Shown: positions 24,732 to 35,309, counted from the stretch's first letter. The stretch is DNA of 64,000 nt from Alteromonas sp. KUL42 (GCF_006538325.1 NZ_BJKK01000008.1:124001-188000), one strand, 5' to 3'. Notes: a model not told the origin generated them from the letters alone. Translations and numbers: made by a program.

Positions 24732-25973
24732 CTAGAGTCTGTTCTTCGCTTCAATCCACTGGCTCATGTATTTGCTGGCATTAAGTGTTTGATGCCACAA
24801 CATAGCTTGTAGAAAGTGCTTTTTTCTGTGCTTGTCGATGTTATTCGCAGTTGTCACTAACTTTTCAGTAAGGGCGTTTACGCTATATTGCTCCCGATAT
24901 TGTTGTAATACTGTGTGGCAACGGGCGCTAGCCGCTTCCCATGTATGCTCGTTGGTATACAAGTTCACTGCATTACTTACGTAGTCTTCAATGTTGCTGG
25001 GGTCTGTAAGAACGGCAGAGCAGACAGTGCCAGGCCATGCATTGTGTTCATGCACGATCCCTTCTGCGCCAACCCATGTGGTAATTGAAGGTGTACCACA
25101 GCGCATGGCATCAAGCACTTTACCTTTTATACCCGCGCCAAAACGAATAGGCGCAAGCAATACGCGCGCGTTCATCATTACTTCTTTGGCACTTTCTGCC
25201 CAGCCTTTGACCAAAAAGCCTTGTTTGGCGTTGTGCAGTTGCGTTGCTTTTTTAGGCGGATAGGCACCGTAAATATGCAGTTCTGCTTGGGGCAACTTGG
25301 CCCGAATGGCATGCCAGATATGTTGCTTCAGCTGCAAAACAGCATCCCAATTGGGAGCGTGGCGGAAATTGCCAATATGCACAAAGTGAGCGCGTTCAGC
25401 GTAACTCGGTGTTACTGCTTCCTGCTGTTCAACGCATAGTGGATGATAATGAAGTTGAGATTTCGGTACGCGGTAATGTTGCTGTAACAAATCCATTTCA
25501 TATTGAGAGATAATTAAGGTGATGTCACAGCGCAAGATAGCGGCAATTTCGCGTTGAGCAAGCTCGGTATGTAAATCAACGTGCAAAGCACAACCTTTAC
25601 TTTTCACTGCCTCATGACGTGCTTGGCGTAAGCTGTGTAAGTCTTCGGTATTTAACAACCGTAGTGCTTTCGGGCAGCTTTCTTTTACACGCCAAGAGAA
25701 CTGTTCTTCGGTCATGTAGCGGTCGAAAATCACGACATCGGGCTGCAAGGCAGCGATTGTTTGGTTAAAGCTGCTGCAATTAATTGAAATGGTATGAGAT
25801 TCAACACCCAGTGTGTCTAAGTCTGCTTTATGCTCACTGTCTGTGGCAGGGGTGTAAAACGTAACACGAAAGCCAGCTTCCAAACACGATTTGATGATTG
25901 ACAGCATGTTCTGACCAGCGGCAGAAGAATTAGGCTCAGGCCAGACATAGCCAATGATAGCGATATTTAACAT
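24732..25973 (-). CDS. glycosyltransferase (GT-B fold, GT4-like)
   Basis: 413 residues. The N-terminal domain starts LNIAIIGYVWPEPNSSAAG with the glycine-rich loop, and the C-terminal nucleotide-sugar domain has HFVHIGNFRHAPNWDAV and LLAPIRFGAGIKGKVLDAM with the GxGxK and acidic residues, then GTPSITTWVGAEGI. Acceptor and sugar are unknown. It stands alone, with a possible methyltransferase remnant upstream (26051-26272). It may add sugars to a surface polymer or glycolipid. Confidence 0.8.
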   Translation of the reverse strand: MLNIAIIGYVWPEPNSSAAGQNMLSIIKSCLEAGFRVTFYTPATDSEHKADLDTLGVESHTISINCSSFNQTIAALQPDVVIFDRYMTEEQFSWRVKESCPKALRLLNTEDLHSLRQARHEAVKSKGCALHVDLHTELAQREIAAILRCDITLIISQYEMDLLQQHYRVPKSQLHYHPLCVEQQEAVTPSYAERAHFVHIGNFRHAPNWDAVLQLKQHIWHAIRAKLPQAELHIYGAYPPKKATQLHNAKQGFLVKGWAESAKEVMMNARVLLAPIRFGAGIKGKVLDAMRCGTPSITTWVGAEGIVHEHNAWPGTVCSAVLTDPSNIEDYVSNAVNLYTNEHTWEAASARCHTVLQQYREQYSVNALTEKLVTTANNIDKHRKKHFLQAMLWHQTLNASKYMSQWIEAKNRL

Positions 25974-26407
25974 GGTTTAAGGTAGTGGCTTACTGTTGAT
26001 ACGAGTAGATGTATAAAACGGTATATTAACACAGTTTTTGTGCACTATTTTTAATTGGTTTTTTGCCTTAGTAAAACTAATGCGAAAAATGCCTTACCCT
26101 GATATTTATTTAGTAATGAATATTCTGGTATGGATTTATGCACGTGAGGATATAATAAGCGTTTGGGGGAGCCAATAAAGGTATCTATAATTGTACCAAT
26201 AGGCAGGGAGGCAAAGCGCGTGAAAGCTTTGATGAAATTGGTCGACAACTCAGTCAAATTTAAGTGAGTCAAATGGTCAATTGTTTAACTAACTCAACAG
26301 CACAAATTATTGACCGTTTCGGCATTTTTGCCTATACCTTAATAGTGGGAAGTTGAAGGGATATTGACGTTCTTATCACAGATGGTTGCATTTAAGAGTG
26401 TGCAAAT
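25974..26407. other. intergenic stretch with possible gene remnant
   Basis: A 434-base gap. The minus strand has a 73-codon open frame (26051-26272) ending KAFFALVLLRQKTN, a wording like the last strand of class I methyltransferases. There is no upstream remainder, so it may be a relic beside the glycosyltransferase gene. The right half precedes the HDOD gene and would hold its promoter; I do not see a confident -35/-10 pair. Confidence 0.35.
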
Positions 26408-27253
26408 ATGAAATTAGATGAATTGGTTGCTAAAGCGGAAGACCTTTTTGTGTTGCCGGAGTCTGTTACGCGGTTAAAAGCGTGTATGGATGACGAAGCA
26501 TCAAGTGTTAACGACATTGGCGACATCATCTCATTTGACCCATCGTTAGCTACTCAGTTATTGCGTGTCGCCAACTCAGCACTATATCGATTTCCCAATA
26601 AAATAGACACTATCACCCGTGCTATCCAAGTTGTAGGTACGCGCTCCACTTACGATTTGGCACTTGCCTACGGCGTTAGTCAGGCATTTAGTGAAATAGA
26701 TGGGCAGCGTATAGATTTAGACAAATTTTGGGAGCAGAGTGTTTCTTGTGGATTGCTAGCTAAATACTTTGCAGACATACGCAATTTACGCGAACCAGAG
26801 CGCTTTTTTGTTGCAGGGCTATTGCACAATATTGGTGAGTTAGTCGTTACTGACATTATGCCTGAAGCCGCGAAACGCTGTCAGGCATTCAATATTCGGG
26901 TGAGCCCATTTGAACTTCAGTTTGGTGTATTGGGTTTTAACTACAGTACGTTGTCGGCAAAGCTCATTGAAAAGTGGGGAATTCCTGAAACCATCTATGG
27001 CCCTATTCTTGCCATTCATGACGACGCAAGTTTTGATGCAACATTGGAAGAGAGAATTTTGCAGTTGTCTTACTTGTTGGCACTAGACAACGTGCATCCT
27101 GATATTTATCCAAGTTATCACAACTTGAAGCCTGAACATCACGAGCCCTTGTCACTAGATAGAGATGATTTGGAAGATGCATTGGACATTACCAACCTAC
27201 AATGTGTGTCGGTGATTTCGTTGTTTAACCCGAACTCCTTTATGCTTTACTAA
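26408..27253 (+). CDS. HDOD-domain protein
   Basis: 281 residues, essentially one HDOD domain: VLPESVTRLKACMDDEASSV, ISFDPSLATQLLRVANSALY, TITRAIQVVGTRSTYDLAL, FFVAGLLHNIGELV and LIEKWGIPETI. HDOD proteins are HD-related but usually lack the metal-binding HD pair; they act in signalling and regulation and have no single reaction. Here LLHNIGELV replaces HD. No other domain is fused. It is a single unit ending at a hairpin (27333-27362). Confidence 0.85.
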   Translation: MKLDELVAKAEDLFVLPESVTRLKACMDDEASSVNDIGDIISFDPSLATQLLRVANSALYRFPNKIDTITRAIQVVGTRSTYDLALAYGVSQAFSEIDGQRIDLDKFWEQSVSCGLLAKYFADIRNLREPERFFVAGLLHNIGELVVTDIMPEAAKRCQAFNIRVSPFELQFGVLGFNYSTLSAKLIEKWGIPETIYGPILAIHDDASFDATLEERILQLSYLLALDNVHPDIYPSYHNLKPEHHEPLSLDRDDLEDALDITNLQCVSVISLFNPNSFMLY

Positions 27254-27332
27254 TAGCGCAGATGTTGATTCTTTGATGTTTATTTCAACGCTTTTATTTC
27301 CAATTTCTTTTTCTATGTCTCTATTTCCAAAT

Positions 27333-27362
27333 AGTAGCGTAAGTTCATCGACTTACGCTACT
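27333..27362. terminator. hairpin between converging genes
   Basis: AGTAGCGTAAGT pairs perfectly with ACTTACGCTACT (12 bp, 6-base loop TCATCG). No T run follows on either strand, so it may end transcription weakly or protect 3' ends. It is one of several such T-less hairpins in this window. Confidence 0.55.
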
Positions 27363-27475
27363 TGAGACCGTCCAACAATTGTTTGTCATAACAAGTGCAT
27401 AAAAAGCTAAATGCTCAAATGCCAAAGGGTTAAAAAGAAAAGCTTAAGGCATTGCCGAGCATTGATGAGTGCAAC

Positions 27476-28291
27476 TTAGTCGAAGATAGCAACGGTTTGA
27501 CGACTAATTGCAATCACTTCGTTGTCTTTATCCCAAATTGTTGCTTCTGTGTGACCATATCCGTCTGCCGCCTGGCGTGTGTGCGCTTGATAAGCGAACC
27601 AATCTGTTGGGCTAACAGGCTTGTGCGGATGAATAAATTCAATATTCCAGCTGACCGTGCTTGCCGGAGCCGGTAGTTTCATCATTTGTAGTAAGGTTGG
27701 AGGCCATGCGTCAATAAGTGTGATGATATGGGCGTCTGTAATTTGTGATGGAGCGTCTTTAAAACGCATAAAACCGTGATAGTGGCTGGTCTTCTTGCGA
27801 GTAAAAGGAATTCCACCTTCATCAATAGACAGGTCGAAATAACGCAAGAACTTTGGCGTAACTTTGGGTATTTGAGGAATGAATTTGGCCTTAGTTGGCG
27901 CAGCCATTGTGTGACGTTCAGTGTTTTCAACTGCCACAGAAGACGTTCTTGCTACGCCAAAACATGCTTGTGAGAAAACACAGCTTTTACCGTCTTGAAT
28001 GGCATGGGCAGTAAATTGCGATACGTTTTTACCTGCGCGAAGCAGTGTTACTTCAATACTAAAGGGCATATCGAGTGTTAACGGGCCCACAAAATTCGTG
28101 GTAAACGAGCGCAGTACACTGTCATTGGTAATACGTTGCTTTACGGCTGAGTACAACATTCCCGCTGAAATGCCACCAAATGCAGTTCGGCCTTGTCCCC
28201 AGGTCTTGGGGATTGTTAGGTCATCAACGCGCCATACGTTGTCAGAGATTTGTGTTATTGGTGGAATAGTTAACAGTTCGTCTACGGTCAT
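27476..28291 (-). CDS. acyl-CoA thioesterase-like protein (TesB-type double hot-dog)
   Basis: 271 residues. The first hot-dog half has TWGQGRTAFGGISAGML, LRSFTTNFVGPLTLD and FTAHAIQDGKSCVFSQACFG; the second has PASTVSWNIEFIHPHKP and AEATIWDKDNEVIAIS-like sequence near the end. This is the double hot-dog layout of PF13622 thioesterases that hydrolyse acyl-CoA. The exact substrate is unknown. It is divergent from the MFS gene. Confidence 0.82.
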   Translation of the reverse strand: MTVDELLTIPPITQISDNVWRVDDLTIPKTWGQGRTAFGGISAGMLYSAVKQRITNDSVLRSFTTNFVGPLTLDMPFSIEVTLLRAGKNVSQFTAHAIQDGKSCVFSQACFGVARTSSVAVENTERHTMAAPTKAKFIPQIPKVTPKFLRYFDLSIDEGGIPFTRKKTSHYHGFMRFKDAPSQITDAHIITLIDAWPPTLLQMMKLPAPASTVSWNIEFIHPHKPVSPTDWFAYQAHTRQAADGYGHTEATIWDKDNEVIAISRQTVAIFD

Positions 28292-28460
28292 GATTCGTTA
28301 TCTGGTCTGATGAGTTATGTGTTAAATATCCTACCTCAAGCGCTAAGTAACAGAAAGACTCTCTTAGAAATTTTCGTTATGTTTACAAATAAGTAACAAT
28401 TAGTTGTGTAATTTTTTACCTAGCGCGTAGACTGGGATACCGTCACTAAGAAGGACTGTT

Positions 28461-29786
28461 ATGGCCCAAACCCAAGTCGAAGGTATTCCTGCACAAACAT
28501 CAGGGGTATCGGTAAGTTATCGAAATTACGTTTTATTTATCTTAACCCTAGTTTACGCCTTCAATTTTATCGATAGGCAAATAATTGGCATTCTTTCTCC
28601 ATTCATCAAAGCTGATTTGGGACTTGACGATGCACAACTGGGCTGGCTCAAAGGCATCTATTTCGCTTTGCTTTATACCGTTATGGGTATTCCTATTGCG
28701 TGGTTAGCCGACCGCTACAGTCGCGTGAACATCATCGCTATTTCGCTTACTCTTTGGAGTGGTTTTACTGCGGCCTCGGGACTGGCTGCGAACTACATGC
28801 AACTCGCTATTGCAAGGATTGGAGTTGGTATTGGTGAAGCCGGTGGTAGCCCACCGTCTCACAGTATTCTTTCTGATTTATTTCCGAAAGAAAAACGCGC
28901 TGGCGCATTAGCCATTTATTCACTGGGTATTCCATTTGGTGTTATGTTGGCCTTCTTTGCATCTGCATTTTTCTTGCAAGGAGGTTCGGCTGATTGGCGC
29001 ACTGTAATGTACAGTGTTGGTATACCAGGTGTGCTTCTTGCGCTATTGCTCAAATTCACAATTAAAGAGCCTGAGCGCACGGTCACAAAGCTTTCAGAGC
29101 AAGAAGAGGCAAGTAAGCCAAGTGTTAAAGCGTCGCTTAAACAGCTGCTAAAAATTCCTACTTGGTGGGGCATGGCGTTGGGCATTTCATTTGGTTCGTT
29201 TGGTAACTATGCCATTTCAACGTGGATCATTGACTACTATGTGCGCGCCTTTGCAGGATTAGATATTACACAGCTACTTATTGTATTCGGTATTATTAAC
29301 GGTACTGCTTATGCATTGGGTGTGTGGTTAGGTGGCTATATTGCCGACCGTTGGGGTAAACACAACAAAAAGGCTTATGCACTGCTACCTGCAATCATGC
29401 TAATTATCGGTGTGCCAGCTTTTTATGTCTCGCTACAGGTACAAGACCTCTGGTTGTCTGTTGGATTAATGGCATTGTTACTATTCACTAGCGGTTCTTA
29501 TTTGGGGCCAAGCTTTGCCATGGCGCAAACGCTCGCGCCGGTGAATGTTCGTGCTATGTCGACCGCGCTTTTCTTCTTCGTGTTGAACATTATTGCACTG
29601 GGTGGCGGGCCAACATTAACCGGTATTATTAGTCAGTCGCTAGTGCCTTCGTTGGGAGAGACAGAAGCACTGCGTCAGTCACTAATTTATTTAGTCGTAC
29701 CCTATGTTATCTCCATTGCTGTGTTCTTATGGACAAGTACCAAGATTGTGAAAGATTGGGAGATGGCAGAGTCCAGAGGGTTATAG
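28461..29786 (+). CDS. MFS transporter, spinster-like
   Basis: 441 residues and twelve predicted membrane segments. The first half has YAFNFIDRQIIGILSPFIK and GWLKGIYFALLYTVMGIPI followed by LADRYSR, the MFS loop 2-3 motif. The ARIGVGIGEAGGSPPSHS stretch is typical of spinster-family members. Those carry lipids, sugars or organic acids; the substrate here is unknown. AAGGA precedes the ATG. A strong terminator follows, so it is monocistronic. Confidence 0.88.
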   Translation: MAQTQVEGIPAQTSGVSVSYRNYVLFILTLVYAFNFIDRQIIGILSPFIKADLGLDDAQLGWLKGIYFALLYTVMGIPIAWLADRYSRVNIIAISLTLWSGFTAASGLAANYMQLAIARIGVGIGEAGGSPPSHSILSDLFPKEKRAGALAIYSLGIPFGVMLAFFASAFFLQGGSADWRTVMYSVGIPGVLLALLLKFTIKEPERTVTKLSEQEEASKPSVKASLKQLLKIPTWWGMALGISFGSFGNYAISTWIIDYYVRAFAGLDITQLLIVFGIINGTAYALGVWLGGYIADRWGKHNKKAYALLPAIMLIIGVPAFYVSLQVQDLWLSVGLMALLLFTSGSYLGPSFAMAQTLAPVNVRAMSTALFFFVLNIIALGGGPTLTGIISQSLVPSLGETEALRQSLIYLVVPYVISIAVFLWTSTKIVKDWEMAESRGL

Positions 29787-29807
29787 TAATATCTTGTCGC
29801 TTAACTA

Positions 29808-29834
29808 AGAGGCTGATTTTCAGCCTCTCTTTTT
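29808..29834 (+). terminator. intrinsic terminator of the MFS gene
   Basis: AGAGGCTGA and TCAGCCTCT form a 9-bp stem with a TTT loop, followed by CTTTTTT. It is 21 bases after the MFS stop. Confidence 0.9.
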
Positions 29835-29897
29835 TATAACGTGTTTTGGTTCGCTATCTTCAATAAAATACGTTGAAAGCTATTCAAGGAGTAGTCG

Positions 29898-30701
29898 GTG
29901 TCTTCGCCCGAATTAAGTTTTCACTTTGCCCACGCCAATGGCTTTCCAGCCTCAAGCTACAACGCTATGTTTTCGGCACTTCCGTCACACTTTAACCGGT
30001 TGCATGTAGAAAGGTTTGGACATGATCCGAATTTGCCGGTTAACAAAAACTGGCGTAATCAGGTGAAAGAACTTATTCGACACGTTGAGCAAGAGAATAA
30101 GGACGAACGTGGTGTCTTTGGTATAGGGCATTCGTTTGGTGCTGTCATCACCTATATGGCGGCCTGTGAAGCACCAGAGCTGTTCAGAGGGCTTATTCTT
30201 TTTGATCCACCGTTAGTGGTTGGGCCCATGAGCCAAGTGTTTAAATTAGCTAAATATACGCCGCTTATTAACAAGCTTACGCCTGCCAAATTAGCCCAAA
30301 ATCGCAACACTCGATGGCCCGCCCATACCGACATGGAAGCCTATTTTCACGGTAAAGCACTCTTTCGTAATATGGACAAACGTTGTGTAAGAGATTACGT
30401 AAAAGCAGTGACAGCCACCAATGGTGATGCCATTTCACTGACATTTCGCGCTGATGTTGAAGCAGAGTTGTTTCGCAATGTGCCGCATAACTTGGGGAAA
30501 TACAAAGGCAAGCTGCGCTGTCCAGCCGTGTTGGTTACTGGTGCAAAGAGCAATGTTTGTAAACCTGAGATGTATCAGCGCTTGATGCAGCACAACCCCA
30601 TTGAACATACTGAAATGGATGGTGGACATATGTTTCCATTAGAACATCCTGAGGCCGTAGCAAGGTTCATCACAGAAACGTTGACCCGTTGGAACGTGTA
30701 A
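29898..30701 (+). CDS. alpha/beta hydrolase
   Basis: 267 residues, GTG start with AAGGAG 8 bases upstream. The nucleophile elbow is GIGHSFGAVITY (Ser near residue 80), and the C-terminal histidine is in DGGHMFPLEHPEAVARF. It is probably a cytoplasmic esterase or lipase-like enzyme; no signal peptide is seen. The substrate is unknown. It follows the MFS terminator and is a separate unit; it converges on glgC. Confidence 0.85.
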   Translation: MSSPELSFHFAHANGFPASSYNAMFSALPSHFNRLHVERFGHDPNLPVNKNWRNQVKELIRHVEQENKDERGVFGIGHSFGAVITYMAACEAPELFRGLILFDPPLVVGPMSQVFKLAKYTPLINKLTPAKLAQNRNTRWPAHTDMEAYFHGKALFRNMDKRCVRDYVKAVTATNGDAISLTFRADVEAELFRNVPHNLGKYKGKLRCPAVLVTGAKSNVCKPEMYQRLMQHNPIEHTEMDGGHMFPLEHPEAVARFITETLTRWNV

Positions 30702-30796
30702 GGTTTTAGTAGAATCAGAGTTGAAGTTAAGTGAATGTCAGGGTATTGCTACCATGTTGATGGAACGCAATACCCAGCATAAATAAAGACGTGTTA

Positions 30797-32080
30797 TTAA
30801 CTTTTTGGTGGTGCGCTTAAGCCGCCAACGGGTTGACCTAGCATTTCTCGCGTTACCAGTACTACGCCTTTTTCTGACACGCGGAATCCTCTCGCTCTGT
30901 CTTGCTCATGGTCGTAGCCTATCGTTGTGCCCTCTGGAATAACACAACCACGGTCTATCACCACTTTCTTAAGTTTACAGTGACGTTTTATTTCTACGTC
31001 GGGTAATATGACTGCATCTTCTATCAAACCGTATGAGTGTACACGCACGTTAGAGAAACAAATAGACGAACGCAATGTAGAACCAGACACAATACAGCCA
31101 CCAGACACTACGGAGTTGATTGCCTCACCGCGACGGTCCGCGTCTTCCCAAACAAATTTCGCAGGTGGCAGTTGTTCTTGGTAAGTCCAAATTGGCCACT
31201 TTCTGTCGTATAGGTTTAGTTGTGGTACGGGGGCAACCATTTCCATATTGGCTTCCCAAAATGAATCAATGGTACCTACATCACGCCAATAGGCATTGTC
31301 GCCACCACTTTTTTCAAACGGATAGGCATACACAGCATGGTCTTTAATAATTGAAGGAATAATGTCTTTACCAAAATCCCTTTGCGACCCCATATTTTCG
31401 GCGTCTACGCGTAATTGCTCGAACAGGAACTCTGTATCGAAAACATAATTGCCCATAGAGGCTAAACAATGGGTACTGTCGTTCGGAAGGGGAGTAGGGT
31501 TCGCAGGCTTTTCTTCAAACCCATTAATACGATATTGCTCGTCTACCGACATCACACCAAATGCGCCTGCGGCTTCCTCGATAGGAACCGACATACATGA
31601 CACCGTCATTTTCGCGCCCGACTCTTTGTGTCTGGCTAGCATGTGACCGTAATCCATTCGGTAAATATGATCGCCCGATAAAATCATGACATATTTAGGC
31701 AACTCGTCTCGAATGATGTCGATATTCTGGAATACGGCGTCTGCTGTGCCTTCATACCAGCTATCTGAGAAACGCTGTGATGCTGGTAATATCTCTACCG
31801 ACTCACCGAGTTCCTTTTTGAAATGGCCCCAGCCTCTTACAAGGTGTCGAATAAGTGAATGAGACTTGTACTGTGTAACAACACCTATACGTCTAATTCC
31901 CGAGTTAACACAATTTGAAAGAGGGAAGTCGATAATGCGAAATTTACCGCCAAAATAGAGCGCTGGTTTAGCCCGCCAGTTTGTCAGTTCGTGCAATCGA
32001 GAACCTTTACCACCTGCGAGTATAAGCGCATAGGTATCGCGTGTAAGGTTACTGATATAACGAGGACTTTGATCTGCCAT
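30797..32080 (-). CDS. glgC: glucose-1-phosphate adenylyltransferase
   Basis: 427 residues, family length. It makes ADP-glucose from ATP and glucose-1-phosphate, the first committed step of glycogen synthesis. The nucleotide loop is [17 protein letters not shown]; other sites are [44 protein letters not shown] and the Glc1P-binding [14 protein letters not shown] precedes the ATG. No glgA, glgB or glgP gene is adjacent, so here glgC stands apart from the rest of the pathway. Allosteric regulation by fructose-1,6-bisphosphate is usual in relatives. Confidence 0.95.
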   Translation of the reverse strand: MADQSPRYISNLTRDTYALILAGGKGSRLHELTNWRAKPALYFGGKFRIIDFPLSNCVNSGIRRIGVVTQYKSHSLIRHLVRGWGHFKKELGESVEILPASQRFSDSWYEGTADAVFQNIDIIRDELPKYVMILSGDHIYRMDYGHMLARHKESGAKMTVSCMSVPIEEAAGAFGVMSVDEQYRINGFEEKPANPTPLPNDSTHCLASMGNYVFDTEFLFEQLRVDAENMGSQRDFGKDIIPSIIKDHAVYAYPFEKSGGDNAYWRDVGTIDSFWEANMEMVAPVPQLNLYDRKWPIWTYQEQLPPAKFVWEDADRRGEAINSVVSGGCIVSGSTLRSSICFSNVRVHSYGLIEDAVILPDVEIKRHCKLKKVVIDRGCVIPEGTTIGYDHEQDRARGFRVSEKGVVLVTREMLGQPVGGLSAPPKS

Positions 32081-32323
32081 TTATTAAAAGCTCCTTTACT
32101 AAAGCGAGAACTGCATGTTGAAAGACGTTTTTAAAAGAAAACGAAAGTGAGCTAACGATCGCGCTATTCTTAGTTACTCCTTTGAGATAGGGTTAACATT
32201 ACTCCGTTGAATGAGGCATAACTCGCTACGCTAACCTCATATTACACAAGAATATTTAGAAAGACAGTGGCATTTTTGCGCATTGTTGCCAAGTTGTTAA
32301 TTTTTCGTTGGGATTATTGTGAA

Positions 32324-33306
32324 ATGAATTCAAAAAAAGCCGTAATATTTGACCATGATGGTGGAATAGATGACTTACTTTCTCTACTTTTACTGTTACG
32401 TTTGCCGAACATCGAGGTTATTGGTGTTAGTATTACCCCTGCTGACTGTTATCCAGATGATGCACTAATAAGCACAAAAAAAATTCTTACGCTATCGGGA
32501 AATACGCATATTCCGGTGTGCGTTGGTAACATAACGGGTCCTAATCCATTTCCTCCTGAATGGCGTGCTCAGCCCAAAATATGTCACGCGATGCCATTGA
32601 TGCTAAGAACCCCAAATGACGATGTTACTGTAGTAAATGAATGTGCTCACCAGTGGATGCGGCACGTGATTGCCTCTCACCCTTCCAACGTAACGGTGAT
32701 AATGACAGGGCCAGCAACTAATTTAGTAGCTGCTATCAACTGTCCAGAAAAAGGGGCGCAGGTAAAAAATAACATTGATCGCGTTATTTGGATGGGGGGG
32801 GGCCGTTGATGTAAAAGGCAATGTGGCCATGCACGATCACAATGGTACCGCTGAGTGGAATGCATATTGGCACCCTAAAGCTACACACCAACTAGTGCAC
32901 AGTGGACTTGATGTTATGTTAGTCCCATTAGATGCAACAAACTCGCTTCCCGTTTCTTGGGAGTTTTTAAATGCTTTAGCAGAAAAACCAAACCGCGGTG
33001 TCAGATTTGGCAGGGCAGTTTTGGGCAGCCACGGTTACGGCAATTCCATCTTATGAATTTACCTATTTCTTGTGGGATGTACTGTCAGTATGCGCTATTG
33101 CATTACCGCAGGATAAATTTACTACAAATACAGGGAAGATCACGGTAGCCACATCAACACCGAATGCCGGTCAAACTTATCGAGACGATACATTGGGCGC
33201 GGACATCACATGGATGTCGTGGGTTGATGCAGAGTATGTGCGACAAATGGTAATTCATTATTTGAGTGGAGAATTTAAAACACCGCCAGTGACATATGTT
33301 AATTAA
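32324..33306 (+). pseudogene. inosine-uridine nucleoside hydrolase, two frameshifts
   Basis: Ribonucleoside hydrolases release the base from nucleosides. The frame begins MNSKKAVIFDHDGGIDD, the Ca-binding Asp motif, then TVIMTGPATNLVAA. The G run at 32794-32802 has 9 G; 8 G would give VIWMGGAVDVKGNV and keep the frame. A second shift lies near 32996-33001, where CGCGG in place of CGCG breaks NRVSDLAGQFW. Removing both extra bases gives about 326 residues, the family length, ending in MSWVDAEYVRQMVI. Two shifts make a real pseudogene more likely than in the other broken genes, but homopolymer error could explain the first. Confidence 0.8.
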
Positions 33307-33344
33307 ATGTTATATTTATTGGGTGTGAGAATTTGGAGACTTGT

Positions 33345-33878
33345 ATGGGTGCGTTAAAAAAGTTGTTGTCATTGGTCGGTATAGTTATCGTAATGTTGGT
33401 TGCAACTAGCTTCATCATACCCAAAGACTATGTTGTCGAGCGCAGTATCACCATAGATGCGCAACCAGATGACGTGTACCCTTTTCTTGTTGATCTTAAA
33501 GCATGGCAAAAGTGGGGAGTGTGGTTTAAACGCGACCCCCAAATGGTGTTGAGTTACTCTGGGCCGGACAGAGCCATTGGTATGCGCTCTGAATGGATAA
33601 GTGACAAAGAAGGCAGTGGTGAAATGGAAATCACTGAACTTGTGCACAACAAGCGTGTTGTATACAAACTTTACTTTCCAGAGCTAGAAATGGGGTCTAC
33701 TGGATCTGTTGTTATTAAAGCGCTTGATGATGGTACTCAAGTGACGTGGCGCGATGAAGGGATCGTCGATAACAACCCTATTAATCGGTATTTTGTGCTT
33801 TTTATTGATGGTTTGATAGGTCCAGATTTCGAATTGGGTTTGGAGAACTTAAAGACTTTGGTAGAGAATCAGGGTTAA
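33345..33878 (+). CDS. SRPBCC-family (START-like) protein
   Basis: 177 residues. A single N-terminal membrane/signal segment (LLSLVGIVIVMLVATSFII) leads to an SRPBCC ligand-binding fold: YVVERSITIDAQPDDVYPFL, DLKAWQKWGVWFKRDP, GSGEMEITELVHNKRVVYKL and TQVTWRDEGIV. These proteins bind lipids or hydrophobic compounds in a deep cavity; ligand unknown. ATG 33345 follows GGAG. It is probably anchored in the inner membrane. Confidence 0.8.
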   Translation: MGALKKLLSLVGIVIVMLVATSFIIPKDYVVERSITIDAQPDDVYPFLVDLKAWQKWGVWFKRDPQMVLSYSGPDRAIGMRSEWISDKEGSGEMEITELVHNKRVVYKLYFPELEMGSTGSVVIKALDDGTQVTWRDEGIVDNNPINRYFVLFIDGLIGPDFELGLENLKTLVENQG

Positions 33879-34005
33879 AAATAGAGATAAAGTGCGCTGC
33901 AGTGATCTCATTACAGCCTTATCTCGTTTACACGTAATAATAACAACAGCTTGCTCTTGGCTCGCATACAGCTGAGGTAAGTAAATCTCATTCTTTGGTG
34001 TTCGC

Positions 34006-35199
34006 TTGACCAGTAACAAAAAGCATAGGCTCATTGCTGGGCTAACATTTAATAAACTCGCCGACCTTTTAATTTCAGTAAAAACCACGTTAACGGCGCT
34101 GTTCATCATGATTGGTGCGCCAGCGTGGATGATAGGGTGGTTAGTGCCTATACGGGAGTCTGGTGCACTGCTTCCACAAGCATTACTCGGTGTTTATTTG
34201 CGTCGCCACAGTGCGCGCCATGTTGTGTGGCGCACTGGTATGTGCGTTCAGTTTTTCTCTGTTTTCCTCACTTTTTTTAGCGTTCTGGTGTTTGAAGGGA
34301 AGTTTCTCGCCGAGGTTAATTCAAAAGGAGCCTGGGTAGGAGGAATGATCCTTGTCGCATTAATGTGTTTAAGTTTAGGGCGCGCAGCATGCTCATTGAC
34401 TGTAAAAGACATCGAGGCAAGTGTTGCCAAAAAAGGCGAACGCGGTAATTTAATTGGCTTGGCTTCTACCGCGTCAGGCTTGGTGACGCTGCTAATTGCA
34501 CTGCCGCTTTACATATTCAACGACGCGCTTAACCTCTATTTTGTTGCCGGCATTGTCGGTTTTAGTGCGTTGGCCTTTTTTGTATCTCTTGTTGTTATAT
34601 GGCCAATTGAGACCTATGTAGATGTGTCTGAACATCAGTCGAAAGGCATTAAATTACACGTAGATACTACGGTTTATAAGTTTATATTAGTACGCGGTAT
34701 TTTTGTGCATTCTGCCTTGGTTGCACCTTATTTTCTCCTTCAAAAAGAGGCCGACGTACAAGATTACTTGCCAATCTATATTGCAGCTGAAGCGCTGGCG
34801 AGTTTGCTTTCTTCATTAATATGGGGCGCTGTGGCGGACAAAAGCGCTAAGTTGACGCTGCAAATAGCGGGTGGTTTAGCACTGGTTGCTTGCTTGGGCT
34901 TGCTGCTTATTCAAAGTGAGCATGTGGTGGTATCAGCAGTGTTGTTTTTCATACTGGCCGTGGCACATGCGGGAGTGCGCACTGGGCGGAAAACTTACAG
35001 CTTAGACATTAAAGAAGGGCATGATCGTACTATGCTGGTCGGGCTTTCAAATACAGCTATAGGCATTATTCTGCTTGCATTCGGCGGGTTTTATGCGCTG
35101 CTAACACCCATGTTGTCATTTTCGGTGGTCTATATAATGTCAGCAATGCTGGCAATAGGCATTGTGTCTACGGCCTTACTTCCCAACGAAAAAGCCTAA
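34006..35199 (+). CDS. MFS transporter of unknown substrate
   Basis: 397 residues with about twelve membrane segments, e.g. WMIGWLVPIRESGALLPQAL, GMILVALMCLSLGRAACSL, VTLLIALPLYIF and SSLIWGAVADKSAKLTLQIA. The last is the MFS loop 8-9 motif. The start used is TTG 34006, the first available; no strong ribosome site is evident. No operon partner. Related MFS proteins in Alteromonas have no assigned substrate. Confidence 0.75.
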   Translation: MTSNKKHRLIAGLTFNKLADLLISVKTTLTALFIMIGAPAWMIGWLVPIRESGALLPQALLGVYLRRHSARHVVWRTGMCVQFFSVFLTFFSVLVFEGKFLAEVNSKGAWVGGMILVALMCLSLGRAACSLTVKDIEASVAKKGERGNLIGLASTASGLVTLLIALPLYIFNDALNLYFVAGIVGFSALAFFVSLVVIWPIETYVDVSEHQSKGIKLHVDTTVYKFILVRGIFVHSALVAPYFLLQKEADVQDYLPIYIAAEALASLLSSLIWGAVADKSAKLTLQIAGGLALVACLGLLLIQSEHVVVSAVLFFILAVAHAGVRTGRKTYSLDIKEGHDRTMLVGLSNTAIGIILLAFGGFYALLTPMLSFSVVYIMSAMLAIGIVSTALLPNEKA

Positions 35200-35309
35200 A
35201 GAGAAATAGCAAGGCAACGCGATACAAGAAGATATTTGTAGACGGGTAGGTTGGTAGTTAAAAACGTAAGTAGATAAGCAGATAAATAGCTGACAAGGTA
35301 AGAGGGTAA

